Positions 8,681 to 17,369 of a stretch of DNA of 64,000 nucleotides are shown piece after piece. The stretch's first letter is position 1. Every line of letters starts with the position of its first letter. Origin of the DNA: Paenibacillus fonticola DSM 21315 (GTDB taxonomy: Bacteria > Bacillota > Bacilli > Paenibacillales > Paenibacillaceae). The notes beneath the pieces are model-generated. The model saw nothing but the letters and a program-made list of their open reading frames with translations. It ran no database searches and was not told the origin of the DNA. A program made the translations under genes and the position numbers. The stretch lies in the NCBI RefSeq assembly GCF_000381905.1, contig NZ_KB907256.1:62001-126000 (forward strand), given 5' to 3'.

Positions 8681-8784
8681 ATAGCCACTCCTTTGGTTTA
8701 TGATCGTCTTTAAAGTGCCTCATACTAATTTCCCCTTCAGCTTCTAGATATCCCCTTCTCGCCGTTAGGCTTTTCTATAGAAAA

Positions 8785-8814
8785 CTGACAAAAGAGTATC
8801 CCAACATTTATAAT
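8785..8814 (+). promoter_or_regulatory. Candidate sigma-A promoter for the LytTR-ABC operon
   Basis: CTGACA at 8785-8790, an 18-nt spacer and a perfect TATAAT at 8809-8814 stand 40 bp before the start codon of the LytTR regulator. Confidence 0.5.
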
Positions 8815-8854
8815 TGTAATATATACCCTACGGAGAACCAATTAGGAGGACGGC

Positions 8855-9790
8855 ATGCAATTTCAACCAGTTTATTATGATGGGGAGTTATTTCTACCGA
8901 AGATCGAATTAAATATGACATCGAACCAATCGATTGGCATTATAACGGACTTGAAGCGAAAGCAGCTGTTAATGAATCAATTAGTGAATCATTCTGAGTA
9001 TTATTTATTTCGAGCTGGGCAAAGCGAGTATATGCGTTTAACGGTGGAGGAGCTCATCACTTTTCTAATCAAAGTAACGGAGAGGAATGAGCGTGTCGCT
9101 TCGTTAATGGATTATTTTGCTTTAAAGGAAGAACGGAAGGTAAAAATCAAGGATCTAAGCTCATCGAAAAGGATGTATGTGACATTGCTGCGTGTCTTTT
9201 TTGCGCATCAGCCTACACTTGTATTGGAGGAGCCCTATTTTTACTTGGAAGAAGAGGATCGTCGTCATTTTAAACGGATTTTAGATGACGTTTCGAGAGA
9301 AAAGCAGGTTTTAATTTTAACTTCGAATTTAGAGGATGCCATGATTTCCTGTGATACCATTTATCGATTGAACGAGCTCGGATTTCATCCATTGGATATT
9401 CGGGATTCCGAAGAGGATAAGCAGGAAGTGCAGGAACAAGATCAGGCCAATATCACCTTGCAGAAAATTTCTACGAAAAGAAATGACAAAGTGATTTTAT
9501 TTGATCCGCCTGAAGTCGATTACATAGAAAGTATAGAGGGTTCGATCCTTGTTCATGTGGGTGGAGAAAATTATGTCTGTGCATTGACGTTAACCGAGCT
9601 CGAGCAGAGATTGTTAAATTTCGGATTTTTCAGGTGTCATCGATCCTATATCGTTAATTTGCAAAAAGTAAGAGAGATTATTACATGGACGAAGAATAGC
9701 TACAGCTTGCGATTAAATACAGGCAAAAATACCGTGGTTCCGTTATCCCGTGCAAAATTGCAGGAATTAAAAGCACTTCTTAACATTTGA
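8855..9790 (+). CDS. LytTR-family regulator with a degenerate ABC ATPase-like N-terminus
   Basis: Residues 1-190 follow the course of an ABC ATPase but the Walker A loop is gone (NQSIGIITDLKRKQL in its place). Remnants are IKDLSSSKRMYVTLLRVFFA at the signature position, LVLEEPYFYLEEEDR at Walker B and VLILTSNLEDA at the H-loop. Residues about 210-311 are a LytTR DNA-binding domain ending in FGFFRCHRSYIVNLQKVREI and VVPLSRAKLQELKALL. TTAGGAGG precedes the ATG. It is followed on the same strand by a repeat array and an ABC-2 exporter. Such proteins are known from Bacillales exporter operons; sensing through contact with the partner ATPase or permease is inference. Confidence 0.85.
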   Translation: MQFQPVYYDGELFLPKIELNMTSNQSIGIITDLKRKQLLMNQLVNHSEYYLFRAGQSEYMRLTVEELITFLIKVTERNERVASLMDYFALKEERKVKIKDLSSSKRMYVTLLRVFFAHQPTLVLEEPYFYLEEEDRRHFKRILDDVSREKQVLILTSNLEDAMISCDTIYRLNELGFHPLDIRDSEEDKQEVQEQDQANITLQKISTKRNDKVILFDPPEVDYIESIEGSILVHVGGENYVCALTLTELEQRLLNFGFFRCHRSYIVNLQKVREIITWTKNSYSLRLNTGKNTVVPLSRAKLQELKALLNI

Positions 9791-9938
9791 AATGTTTGCG
9801 TAGCAAACATAACTTCGAAATCATACGCCAGTTTGCGAAGCAAACATAGCTTCGTAAGCATCTGCCAGTTTGCGAAGTAAACATAGCATCGCAAGCATAT
9901 ACCAGTTTGCGAAGCAAGCATAACTTTGTAAACATCTG
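9791..9938. repeat. Four tandem 37-bp repeats with internal hairpins
   Basis: The array begins directly after the LytTR gene stop. The unit recurs at 9791, 9828, 9865 and 9902, a constant 37-bp period, with a degenerate fifth start at 9939. Each copy carries the palindrome GTTTGCGAAGCAAAC or a one- or two-base variant, with core GCGAAGC, followed by CATARCNTYG. No gene is supported on either strand; the long minus-strand frames here simply translate the repeats. The array sits between the regulator and the exporter it probably controls, so it may be regulatory DNA or an RNA hairpin series in the operon mRNA. Confidence 0.9.
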
Positions 9939-10079
9939 CCATTTCCGGGGAAATATCGAACTAATCAAGCATTCCATAGTACCATTCAGGCGATAACAGC
10001 TACATTTCGGCGGATTTAGATGGCTGGAAGCAGGCAATCTTTATATATTTAAGCCATCGACTCTAAGGAAGTGGTGCGA

Positions 10080-10925
10080 ATGGATGTTATCCAGGTAGAA
10101 CATATTCGCAAAAGATTTGGAAATAAGGATGCGTTAGCGGACGTGTCTTTTTCCATTCCGAAAGGGGAAATTTTTGGTTTCCTAGGTCCGAGTGGTGCGG
10201 GAAAAACGACACTAATTAAGATTTTAACGGCGCAATTAAATCCGACAAGCGGACAGGCAAGTGTATTTAACCAGCCAGCCGAGATGATGCATCAGTCTGC
10301 CCAGAAGATGCGCTTTGGCATTTTGACGGATAACAGCGGTCTATATGAGAGATTAACGATTGAGGAAAATCTGGAGCTGTATCGTAAGCTATATGATCTT
10401 CCTAAATCTTCGATCGATAAGGTGCTGCAGTTTGTTAACTTAAGCGGAGAGCGCAAAAAGAAAGTCAATCGCTTATCAAAAGGGATGCGTCAGCGTGTCA
10501 TGTTGGCATGCGCGATTATCCATGAGCCGGAATTATTATTTTTAGATGAACCTACTTCGGCTTTAGATCCAGTAAACTCAGCCCATATTTATAAAGGCTT
10601 ACGCTACTTAAATGAGAAGGGCACAACGATTTTTTTAACTACACATGATATGGCTGAGGCAGAATTGATGTGCAATCGTGTAGCGATTTTATATCAAGGA
10701 CAAATCCAAACCATCGGCTCACCCAAGGAACTTAAAAAACAGCATCGGGAAAACGTAGTTTGTGTTGAATTAATCAGTGGGGAAGCCTACGAGCTCCCGA
10801 TCGATGAGGGAACGGCTGATCAAATCGCCGATTGGATGAAACGAGGATTAATTGATCGAGTAGAAACGAAAGAGCCCAGTCTAGGTGATATCTTTATTAA
10901 AATAACAGGAAGTGAGTTACTATGA
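10080..10925 (+). CDS. ABC transporter ATP-binding protein
   Basis: Complete ABC ATPase (281 residues): Walker A GPSGAGKTT near 38-46, Q-loop region, signature LSKGMRQRVMLA, Walker B LLFLDEPTSALDP and H-loop TTHDM. The C-terminal ~70 residues form the extension seen in ABC-2 exporters of the NatA/BcrA type. ATG 10080 is chosen over GTG 10071 because AAGGAAG lies 8 nt upstream of it. The stop overlaps the permease start (ATGA), so the two are translationally coupled. The upstream LytTR regulator and repeat array suggest dedicated control. The exported substrate is unknown; peptides, lantibiotics or ions are usual for the family. Confidence 0.92.
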   Translation: MDVIQVEHIRKRFGNKDALADVSFSIPKGEIFGFLGPSGAGKTTLIKILTAQLNPTSGQASVFNQPAEMMHQSAQKMRFGILTDNSGLYERLTIEENLELYRKLYDLPKSSIDKVLQFVNLSGERKKKVNRLSKGMRQRVMLACAIIHEPELLFLDEPTSALDPVNSAHIYKGLRYLNEKGTTIFLTTHDMAEAELMCNRVAILYQGQIQTIGSPKELKKQHRENVVCVELISGEAYELPIDEGTADQIADWMKRGLIDRVETKEPSLGDIFIKITGSELL

Positions 10926-11635
10926 GTTTCTCATTAAAACGTACCAGAGCAATATTTGTGAAGGATTACAAAGAGTTTTCACGCAATTATGCCGTCTCTA
11001 TTATGTTAATTTTCCCAATTATATTCGCACTTCTTTTTCGAGGTGCAGGCCAATTATTGCCTGGAGCTGTCGGCTTTGTCTTTAATGCTTCATTTGTGAT
11101 ACTAACGTGTTTTGCACAAGCCTGCTTGATTGCAGAGGAAAAGGAGCGCAACACTTTACGATCATTAATGATGACTCCGGCCACAACCATGGATGTTTTA
11201 ATCGGTAAAAGTTCGTTAGTTTTTGTCATGTCTGCTGTTGTTCTGGCTATTTCTACATATATATTAGGCTATGAGCCAGCAAGTATATGGGCGTTTGTGG
11301 CAGCAACCATTCTTTCGATTATTTTATACACCGCAGTCGGGACGATATGTGGTTTATACTCCAAGACGTTGCTTGACGCATCATTATCTATAATTCCTGT
11401 GGCGATCGTATTTACTGGGGGACCATATGGAGGAATGTTACTAGCGGATGACTTTCCGATTTTCAAAGTGCTGGAATATACATCAACTATTCAACTTGTT
11501 CGTTTGCTTGATATACGCAACGCAGGCTTTACGATGGGAGATTTATTAAAACCCCTCCTCATCATTTTGTCATGGACGGTTGTATTAACGATTATATCTG
11601 TTGCTTTGTATCAACGACGGTTAAAGGATGAGTAG
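10922..11635 (+). CDS. ABC-2 type transporter permease
   Basis: A 237-residue integral membrane protein with about six hydrophobic segments and the ABC-2 conserved loop LIAEEKERNTLRSLMMTPAT near residue 75, where the permease contacts its ATPase. It overlaps the ATPase gene by 4 bp, which gives translational coupling. With the ATPase it should form a two-component exporter in the cytoplasmic membrane. The substrate is not visible from the sequence. Confidence 0.9.
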   Translation: MSFSLKRTRAIFVKDYKEFSRNYAVSIMLIFPIIFALLFRGAGQLLPGAVGFVFNASFVILTCFAQACLIAEEKERNTLRSLMMTPATTMDVLIGKSSLVFVMSAVVLAISTYILGYEPASIWAFVAATILSIILYTAVGTICGLYSKTLLDASLSIIPVAIVFTGGPYGGMLLADDFPIFKVLEYTSTIQLVRLLDIRNAGFTMGDLLKPLLIILSWTVVLTIISVALYQRRLKDE

Positions 11636-11721
11636 AAAATAATCTCGCTATTGTTATAGAGTTAATTTTACTTTAGCCGCTATAGAATCGCGTATTTCTA
11701 CCGAGGAGGGATCAAATTCCG

Positions 11722-14016
11722 ATGAATTTAGCCGTCAAGTGGATGCAAGAATTCAAGGACCGCGATAACCGGCTTAAGCTGAAAGGCTATCGGGACAAAG
11801 TAAAGCTCATCCGAGAACGGAATTTGGAGGCTTGGGACGATCAGAGGCTGCAAGCGGAATCTCTCCGGCTGAAAAAGGAAGCGAAATCGGGAACGCCTTT
11901 GGACGAGCTGCTTGCCGATGCCTATGCGCTGGTGTGCGAAGCAGCGAAGAGAACGCTCGGATTACAGCCCTACGATGTCCAGATCATGGCAGCCATCGCT
12001 CTGCACGAGGGATTTTTGATCGAGCAGCATACCGGCGAAGGAAAAACGCTCTCTGCGGTTATGCCTGCTTATCTAAATGCGCTAACCGGCGAAGGCGTTC
12101 ATGTGCTGACTTTTAACGATTATTTAGCAAATCGGGATGCGGAGTGGATGGGCCCGATCTATCGTTTCCTCGGGTTAACGGTAAAATCGGTGCAAGCGGG
12201 CATGAGCTTGTCTGAGAAACGGGAAGCGTACGCCGCGGATATCACCTATGTTACGGCCAAAGAGGCGGGATTCGATTATTTGCGCGACACGATCGCACTG
12301 GACGAAGCCGATACCGTGCATCGTCCTTTCCACTACGTCATCGTCGACGAAGCGGATTCGCTGCTTCTCGACGAAGCGCGGGTGCCGCTAGTCATCGCCG
12401 GCGAGCCGGGCTCTTCCGGCCATGACGGCATTCGTTTCGCGGAAGTGGCCAGGCAGCTCGAGCAAGATGAGCATTACGACTTCGACGAGTTTCAGAGGAA
12501 CGTTTATTTGAATGAAGCAGGCGCTGCGAAAGCGGAGGCGCTGTTGGGATGCGGCAATTTGTACGATAGCCATAATAGTCATTTCTTATCGTCGTTAAAT
12601 TGCGCGCTGCATGCGGAATCGTTATTGAAAAGAGACGTCGATTACATCGTCCGGGACGGTAAAATCGAACTGATCGACGAATACACCGGCCGCGTGGCGG
12701 AGAACCGGCATTTGCCAGACGGGCTGCAAGCCGCGCTTGAAGCCAAAGAAGGGCTGGAACCCTTACCCGGCGGGAAAATTCTCAGTACGATCACCCTTCA
12801 ACACTTCCTTAGCCTATATCCGAAGATTTGCGGAATGACGGCTACTGCGCACGTTTCTGCGATGGATTTCGAAGCAATATATGCACTGCAGGTCGTGCGA
12901 ATTCCGCCAAACCGGCCAAACATACGGATCGACCATCCGCACCGGATTTATACACACAAAGAAGCCAAGCTTAAGGCGCTTGTACAAGAAATCTCGTCCG
13001 TTCATAGGGCGGGGCGTCCAATTCTCATTGGTACGTCAAGCGTCGAAGAGTCTGACATGCTGGCGGAGGCGCTAGCGGCTGCAGGCGTACCTTGTCACGT
13101 TTTGAATGCGAAAAACGACGCAAAAGAAGCCGAAATCATCGCCAAAGCGGGAGAAATCGGCGCCGTGACGGTGTCTACGAATATGGCGGGACGCGGCGTC
13201 GACATTCGGCTCGGCGGCGGCAACCCCACGCAAGCAGCAGTTGTCGCCAAGCTGGGCGGGTTGTACGTCATTGGGACGCATGTGCACGAAAGCTTGCGGA
13301 TCGACGACCAACTGCGCGGGCGGTCCGGCCGCCAAGGCGACCCGGGAGCTTCCGTATTTTTCGTAAGCTTGGAGGACGAGTTAACGCTTCAGTTCGGCAT
13401 CGATAAAGCGATTCCGCCCGCCTATCGCGATCTCAGACAGGATGAGGCTCTCGAAGAGTCGGTGCTCCGCAGTAAAATCGTGCATATTCAGCGCGTTATT
13501 ATGGGCCAGAACTTCCATATTCGCCAGGAACTGAACCGTTATTCGGATATGGTGGAGGAACAGAGGCGTATTTTATACGAGGAGCGGCTCAGGATCTTGA
13601 AAGACGAGACGACGATGAGCCCTTCGGAGCGGCGAGTAAGGCTATATTTTATCGACAAGTTCTGGGCTGACCATCTGGCATACGTTTCTTACATTCGCGA
13701 GAGCATCCATTTGACGAGCCTTGTTAACCGCAATCCGATCGACGAATTTCATGAGCAAATCATCCAAGCCTTCGCGCAAATTCCGGCTAAAATAAATCGG
13801 GAGTCGGCGAATATGCTTGAGAAGCTCGGAGGTTCGAATGATCCGGCGATGTGGGAAAAGCTCGGTCTGAAGAGCCCTGCTTCCACTCGGACTTATATCA
13901 TCAACGATCAATACATGGAGTACTTGCAGAACCCCAGTTCATGGGGCGCAGGAACGATCATCGCTTATTGGATGCGCAAGATGTTGAGGCCGGTTTTCGG
14001 GTGGTCCAAATTTTGA
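11722..14016 (+). CDS. secA2: SecA2-like accessory preprotein translocase ATPase
   Basis: DEAD-like motor of the SecA family (764 residues). Walker A in HTGEGKTLSAVMPAYL is near 102, DEAD-like VDEADSLLLDEAR near 208, MAGRGVDIRLGGGNP near 487, and IDDQLRGRSGRQGDPGAS near 525. The helical scaffold and wing follow. The C-terminal zinc-binding SEC-C motif of housekeeping SecA (about 840 residues) is absent, and the protein is short, both typical of SecA2. GGAGGGATC precedes the ATG. No SecY2 or glycosylated surface protein gene is adjacent, so it is an orphan here. GC content is higher than in the flanking exporter. Its clients are unknown; the SLH-CAP protein at 46 kb is only one possible surface client. 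Confidence 0.85.
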   Translation: MNLAVKWMQEFKDRDNRLKLKGYRDKVKLIRERNLEAWDDQRLQAESLRLKKEAKSGTPLDELLADAYALVCEAAKRTLGLQPYDVQIMAAIALHEGFLIEQHTGEGKTLSAVMPAYLNALTGEGVHVLTFNDYLANRDAEWMGPIYRFLGLTVKSVQAGMSLSEKREAYAADITYVTAKEAGFDYLRDTIALDEADTVHRPFHYVIVDEADSLLLDEARVPLVIAGEPGSSGHDGIRFAEVARQLEQDEHYDFDEFQRNVYLNEAGAAKAEALLGCGNLYDSHNSHFLSSLNCALHAESLLKRDVDYIVRDGKIELIDEYTGRVAENRHLPDGLQAALEAKEGLEPLPGGKILSTITLQHFLSLYPKICGMTATAHVSAMDFEAIYALQVVRIPPNRPNIRIDHPHRIYTHKEAKLKALVQEISSVHRAGRPILIGTSSVEESDMLAEALAAAGVPCHVLNAKNDAKEAEIIAKAGEIGAVTVSTNMAGRGVDIRLGGGNPTQAAVVAKLGGLYVIGTHVHESLRIDDQLRGRSGRQGDPGASVFFVSLEDELTLQFGIDKAIPPAYRDLRQDEALEESVLRSKIVHIQRVIMGQNFHIRQELNRYSDMVEEQRRILYEERLRILKDETTMSPSERRVRLYFIDKFWADHLAYVSYIRESIHLTSLVNRNPIDEFHEQIIQAFAQIPAKINRESANMLEKLGGSNDPAMWEKLGLKSPASTRTYIINDQYMEYLQNPSSWGAGTIIAYWMRKMLRPVFGWSKF

Positions 14017-14065
14017 TCGGAATTATGGACAAAAGCATCTTGCATGCGGGATTAGCATTTCAGCT

Positions 14066-14356
14066 ATGGTTCTTGCTGAATGCGGCAAAGAAGCACGCTT
14101 GGGATGGTTGAAGACAACCCTATTATCGATTGTCGGTCACAAGCTTACAACATACGAGAAAAAGACTCTGACGAGCTATCATTTCTTGTTTATGAAGCCT
14201 AGCGGAGCGCAGCTGGAGAAGATTAAGGAGCTAATGGAAAAGGAGAGTATTATTCCTGTTATTGATCAGGTGTTTAAATTTGCAGAAACACCGCGAGCCT
14301 TGGAATACCTTGAAGGCGGAGGAGCTAAAGGAAAGGTCGTCGTTTCCATAAAGTAA
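14066..14356 (+). pseudogene. C-terminal remnant of a zinc-type alcohol dehydrogenase (MDR)
   Basis: From about 14108 the frame matches the last 80 residues of MDR-family quinone/alcohol dehydrogenases: YHFLFMKPSGAQLEKIKEL, IIPVIDQVFKFAETPRALEY and a final GGAKGKVVVSIK. The zinc site and Rossmann fold are missing. The first 14 codons after ATG 14066 do not look like the family, so this is a fused junction rather than a gene. A leftover of a deletion event beside secA2. Confidence 0.7.
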
Positions 14357-14478
14357 CACACGGTAACCAGTTCCTTGTCGATCACTACCGCGCTGTTGGG
14401 AAGGATATTGAATATGTTTCTAGCTGGAAGTATAGTTTAGGAAGATCGTTTAATCTTTAGACTGAAAGGATAGGGCAC

Positions 14479-15597
14479 ATGACTAAATACAGAATGGCAA
14501 CTCAGAATGAGCGTGATGAATGTATAGATTTAGCAAATTATTCTTTTCACTTAGATTTTGAAACCCTGATGCCCAAAGTGTATGGAAAGAACGCAGATTC
14601 TTCAGCCATGCATAAGGTTGCTGTGGATGAGAAAGGCAGGCTGCGCGCACAGGTGGCTGTTTTACCAGAGCCTCTAACGGTATGTGACTATATTCTGCGA
14701 ACCTGCTATTTGGGTACTGTATCGGTCCATCCACGGGCGCGTGGCGAAGGGCATATGAAGGCACTCATGGACCTGTGGCTTGGAGAACTGCGTAATACGT
14801 GTGATATGGTTGTATTATTTGGCCAGCGACAGAGATATGAGTATTTTGGCTTCACTCTCGGCGGTGTAAAGTTCAAGTATTTCGTGGGAGAGGCCAACGT
14901 GCGCCATGGTTTAAAACATGTGAACGACACAGGAATATCTTTCTCCCCGTTATTCGAGATTGAAGGAGCAGAAGCCTTTGCACATAGCATAAACACATCG
15001 CGGCTTGCTTATATTGAACGTGATGCACAGCAATTGCCACTTATTTTCAGCACCTTCCATCAAAATGCACTGGGTGTCCTGGATCAAGGTCATTTGATTG
15101 GGTACCTCATCCTAAACGACGCTGGCGATGAAATATCTGAATTCGCGATGAAAAATACGGACGATATTTTGCGGACGATTAAGGCTTATATGGTATACAG
15201 CAGAGCAGAGCGGATATCTATTTATACGCCAGAATATGACATTCCTCTGAATACAACTCTTGGCAGCATTGCTGAAGACTATGTTATCGAAACATCTGAT
15301 ATGTATCATATTGTAGATTTTGCAAATGTATTGAAGGCTTATCTTACACTTAAGTTTAAAACTACAGGAATTGTGCATGGGGAATTCTCCGCAGTTATGG
15401 ACGGTCAGCCGATTACTGCACTAGTGGATGCGAGTGGTGTGACTGTTGAGCGGTCTGCTAAGCCCGATGCAGTTGTCCTTGATAAGCAGCAGGCTCAGGC
15501 GCTTCTGCTGACACAACACAGTCGTTATATGTCTGTTACTGCGCCCGTAGGATGGTTCCCGTTGCCTATATTCTGGTACAAAGTTGATAAATTCTGA
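14479..15597 (+). CDS. Eis-like GNAT N-acetyltransferase with C-terminal SCP2-like domain
   Basis: A 372-residue protein with the tandem layout of the Eis/YP family: an N-terminal GNAT domain whose acetyl-CoA loop is VSVHPRARGEGHMKALMD near 82-99, a second GNAT-like domain (about 180-270), and a C-terminal sterol-carrier-like domain beginning near HGEFSAVMDG. Eis enzymes acetylate amines on aminoglycosides or peptides, using the C-terminal carboxylate. Here the C-terminus is KVDKF. GAAAGGATAGG precedes the ATG. It stands alone between two gene remnants. Substrate unknown. Confidence 0.85.
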   Translation: MTKYRMATQNERDECIDLANYSFHLDFETLMPKVYGKNADSSAMHKVAVDEKGRLRAQVAVLPEPLTVCDYILRTCYLGTVSVHPRARGEGHMKALMDLWLGELRNTCDMVVLFGQRQRYEYFGFTLGGVKFKYFVGEANVRHGLKHVNDTGISFSPLFEIEGAEAFAHSINTSRLAYIERDAQQLPLIFSTFHQNALGVLDQGHLIGYLILNDAGDEISEFAMKNTDDILRTIKAYMVYSRAERISIYTPEYDIPLNTTLGSIAEDYVIETSDMYHIVDFANVLKAYLTLKFKTTGIVHGEFSAVMDGQPITALVDASGVTVERSAKPDAVVLDKQQAQALLLTQHSRYMSVTAPVGWFPLPIFWYKVDKF

Positions 15598-15693
15598 TTG
15601 GAAGCTGATGCAGAACTTAATCCAGTCAAGCAACTTTATCTTTAACAGATTAACATTAAGGGAAAGAGTTCAGTCTGCTATCTCATTGGAAGA

Positions 15694-15765
15694 GTATATG
15701 AATCTATTGCCAGTATATCTGAAGAAACAGCAGTTACTTCTGAAGAAATAAGTGCTACAATTTGC
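15694..15765 (+). pseudogene. Remnant of a methyl-accepting chemotaxis protein
   Basis: One frame reads ESIASISEETAVTSEEISAT, a close match to the signalling/methylation-helix segment of chemoreceptors (IASISEETAASTEEVSA). It is bounded by unrelated sequence and stops at 15796-15798. No other part of a receptor is present. The match is about 20 residues and specific enough to name, but the gene is lost. Confidence 0.5.
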
Positions 15766-15798
15766 GTCAAAATGATTCTGTTCGAAAATTCATACTGA

Positions 15799-16274
15799 AT
15801 CGTTATTTTTTTGCCAATTTGAGCAATTGTATATGAAATTTCATATAGAAATCATAGAACTAAATGTTTGAAGGATAATTTAGTATGATTTTTCGACTTT
15901 GTTAAAATGGAGTGCGGATGGAAGTAGCCATGGGGGTTAAGGACTGGGTGAAGATGAAGGGAAAGAATGAGTGGTACGGTGGTCTGGGGAGAAAAGAATG
16001 GCTGCTTCAACATGAGAGGTCTTCTAAATAAGGGACATCGGCTGAACGAGCAGTATTTTACATTAATCCTTGATGTGATTTTAAGTTTATTCTATAATCC
16101 AAAATATGGAGATGAAGGAAAGGGGACTCGCAGTCTAATGTGGACATCCTTGTAATGGTTTGATTGAATCCGATCGCATGAATCTGGTAATGGTATGCGC
16201 CATTGCTCCGGTTCATCATGCCGATCTTCAACCATTTCAAGGAACGCGAGCAACCGTTCGAACTACCTGTTGCG
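15799..16274. other. Intergenic region without a supported gene
   Basis: About 480 bp between the chemoreceptor remnant and the SDR terminator. Open frames exist on both strands but have no ribosome sites, recognisable domains or coding-like composition. A weak T-box-like string GAGTGGTACGG lies near 15969 but lacks the rest of a T-box leader. I see nothing else I can support. Confidence 0.4.
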
Positions 16275-16300
16275 CGGATACTTGGGTATCCGTTTTTTTT
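16275..16300 (+). terminator. Intrinsic terminator or attenuator upstream of the SDR gene
   Basis: CGGATAC-TTGG-GTATCCG followed by eight T. It stands 77 bp before the SDR start codon on the same strand with no clear gene before it, so it may be a leader attenuator or the end of a lost gene. Confidence 0.8.
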
Positions 16301-16376
16301 ATTTAGTGACGGGATGAATCCATCTCCAAACCTAGAACGGCACTCTCGTCTCCTCTTAACGGGAGGTATATCGCAA

Positions 16377-17174
16377 ATGACCAGATTACAAAATAAAATT
16401 GCCATCATTACAGGGGTAAGTCGTCCAGGCGGTATTGGTGCTGCGATTTGCCGGGCATTGGCTAACGATGGCGCGAGCCTGTTCTTTACACATCTGTATG
16501 ATTACGAGAAAGAATTTTATCCAAACGTTGCTGATGAGCATTGGCCCGATTCTTTCGCAGGAGAACTGCGGCAATTGGGTGTTCAAGCTGCACATATGAA
16601 ATTGGACCTCGCCGTGCCGGGTTCCGCATCCAGTTTGTTAGAGGAGGTCCGGAAGACAGTGGGTCTTCCCACGATCCTCGTCAATAATGCAACGTATAGC
16701 GTCGATGCTGATTTCCGCCAATTAAATGAGTCCCTCATCGATGCTCACTGTGCCGTAAACATGAGGGGGACCTTCATGTTGTCCGCCGAATTCGCACGCA
16801 TGCTCGAGGCGGAGACAAACACTCGCTCCTCTAATCGTGTACTCGGCGGCCGGATCATCAACCTCACTTCTGGCCAAGGGAAGGGCCCAATGCCTGGTAA
16901 TCTTGCCTATGCAGCGACAAAAGGGGCTATCTCTGTTTTTACCGAATCACTAGCCGCAGAGCTGGCACCGCTTCACATTACAGTCAACGCGGTCGATCCC
17001 GGTCCTACCGACACTGGCTGGATGTCCGAGGAGGTGAAGACAGCACTGCTGCCACAATTTCCGATGGGCCGGGTCGGTCTCCCGGAAGATGCGGCCCGAT
17101 TGATCGCTTTTCTGGCCAGCGACGATTCCCAATGGATTACCGGTCAAATCATTCATTCCAGGGGCGGTTTTTAA
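16377..17174 (+). CDS. SDR family NAD(P)-dependent oxidoreductase
   Basis: Classical short-chain dehydrogenase of 265 residues, close to FabG-type reductases. The cofactor loop is TGVSRPGGIG near 12-21, NNAT lies in the central strand, the catalytic Ser is in INLTSGQGKG, and the YAATK Tyr/Lys pair is at 178-182, followed by VDPGPTDTGW. The glycine motif has an expanded loop compared with TGxxxGxG. ATG 16377 is chosen because GGGAGG lies upstream; the longer frame would run through a strong terminator. Substrate unknown. Confidence 0.9.
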   Translation: MTRLQNKIAIITGVSRPGGIGAAICRALANDGASLFFTHLYDYEKEFYPNVADEHWPDSFAGELRQLGVQAAHMKLDLAVPGSASSLLEEVRKTVGLPTILVNNATYSVDADFRQLNESLIDAHCAVNMRGTFMLSAEFARMLEAETNTRSSNRVLGGRIINLTSGQGKGPMPGNLAYAATKGAISVFTESLAAELAPLHITVNAVDPGPTDTGWMSEEVKTALLPQFPMGRVGLPEDAARLIAFLASDDSQWITGQIIHSRGGF

Positions 17175-17223
17175 GAGAATCTTCCTAAAGGTTAACTGCA
17201 GTTCAAGAAAAACGAACTCCATA

Positions 17224-17250
17224 AAGGGCCATCCTCCGCGGATGGCCCTT
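17224..17250. terminator. Hairpin between convergent genes
   Basis: AAGGGCCATCC and GGATGGCCCTT form a perfect 11-bp stem with a 5-nt loop, and a third half-copy (GGATGGCCCT) follows at 17261. T-tracts are short on both strands, so termination strength is uncertain. Confidence 0.6.
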
Positions 17251-17369
17251 AAACCACGAAGGATGGCCCTAAAACTTGCTTACGAGATCTGTTTATAGAT
17301 ATGGGGTTATTGCTTGTGGCTACTCTCACTGCCGCTTCCTCAGCGCAGTGATTGAACCCCACCCCAAGT

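Noticed and set aside
9700..10037. Two minus-strand frames of 80-85 codons with repeated LCLLRKL-like segments
   Set aside because: They are translations of the 37-bp repeats plus the end of the LytTR gene; no ribosome site, and the periodicity follows the DNA repeat.
15969..15983. T-box-like string GAGTGGTACGG
   Set aside because: It lacks the CCGCG part of the T-box sequence, and there is no specifier stem or aminoacyl-tRNA gene downstream.
16203..16376. 58-codon N-terminal extension of the SDR
   Set aside because: It would be read through a strong terminator hairpin with eight T, and the ribosome site lies before ATG 16377.
16058..16408. Minus-strand frame of 116 codons in the gap before the SDR gene
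   Set aside because: No ribosome site, no domain and atypical composition; it overlaps the SDR start and terminator.
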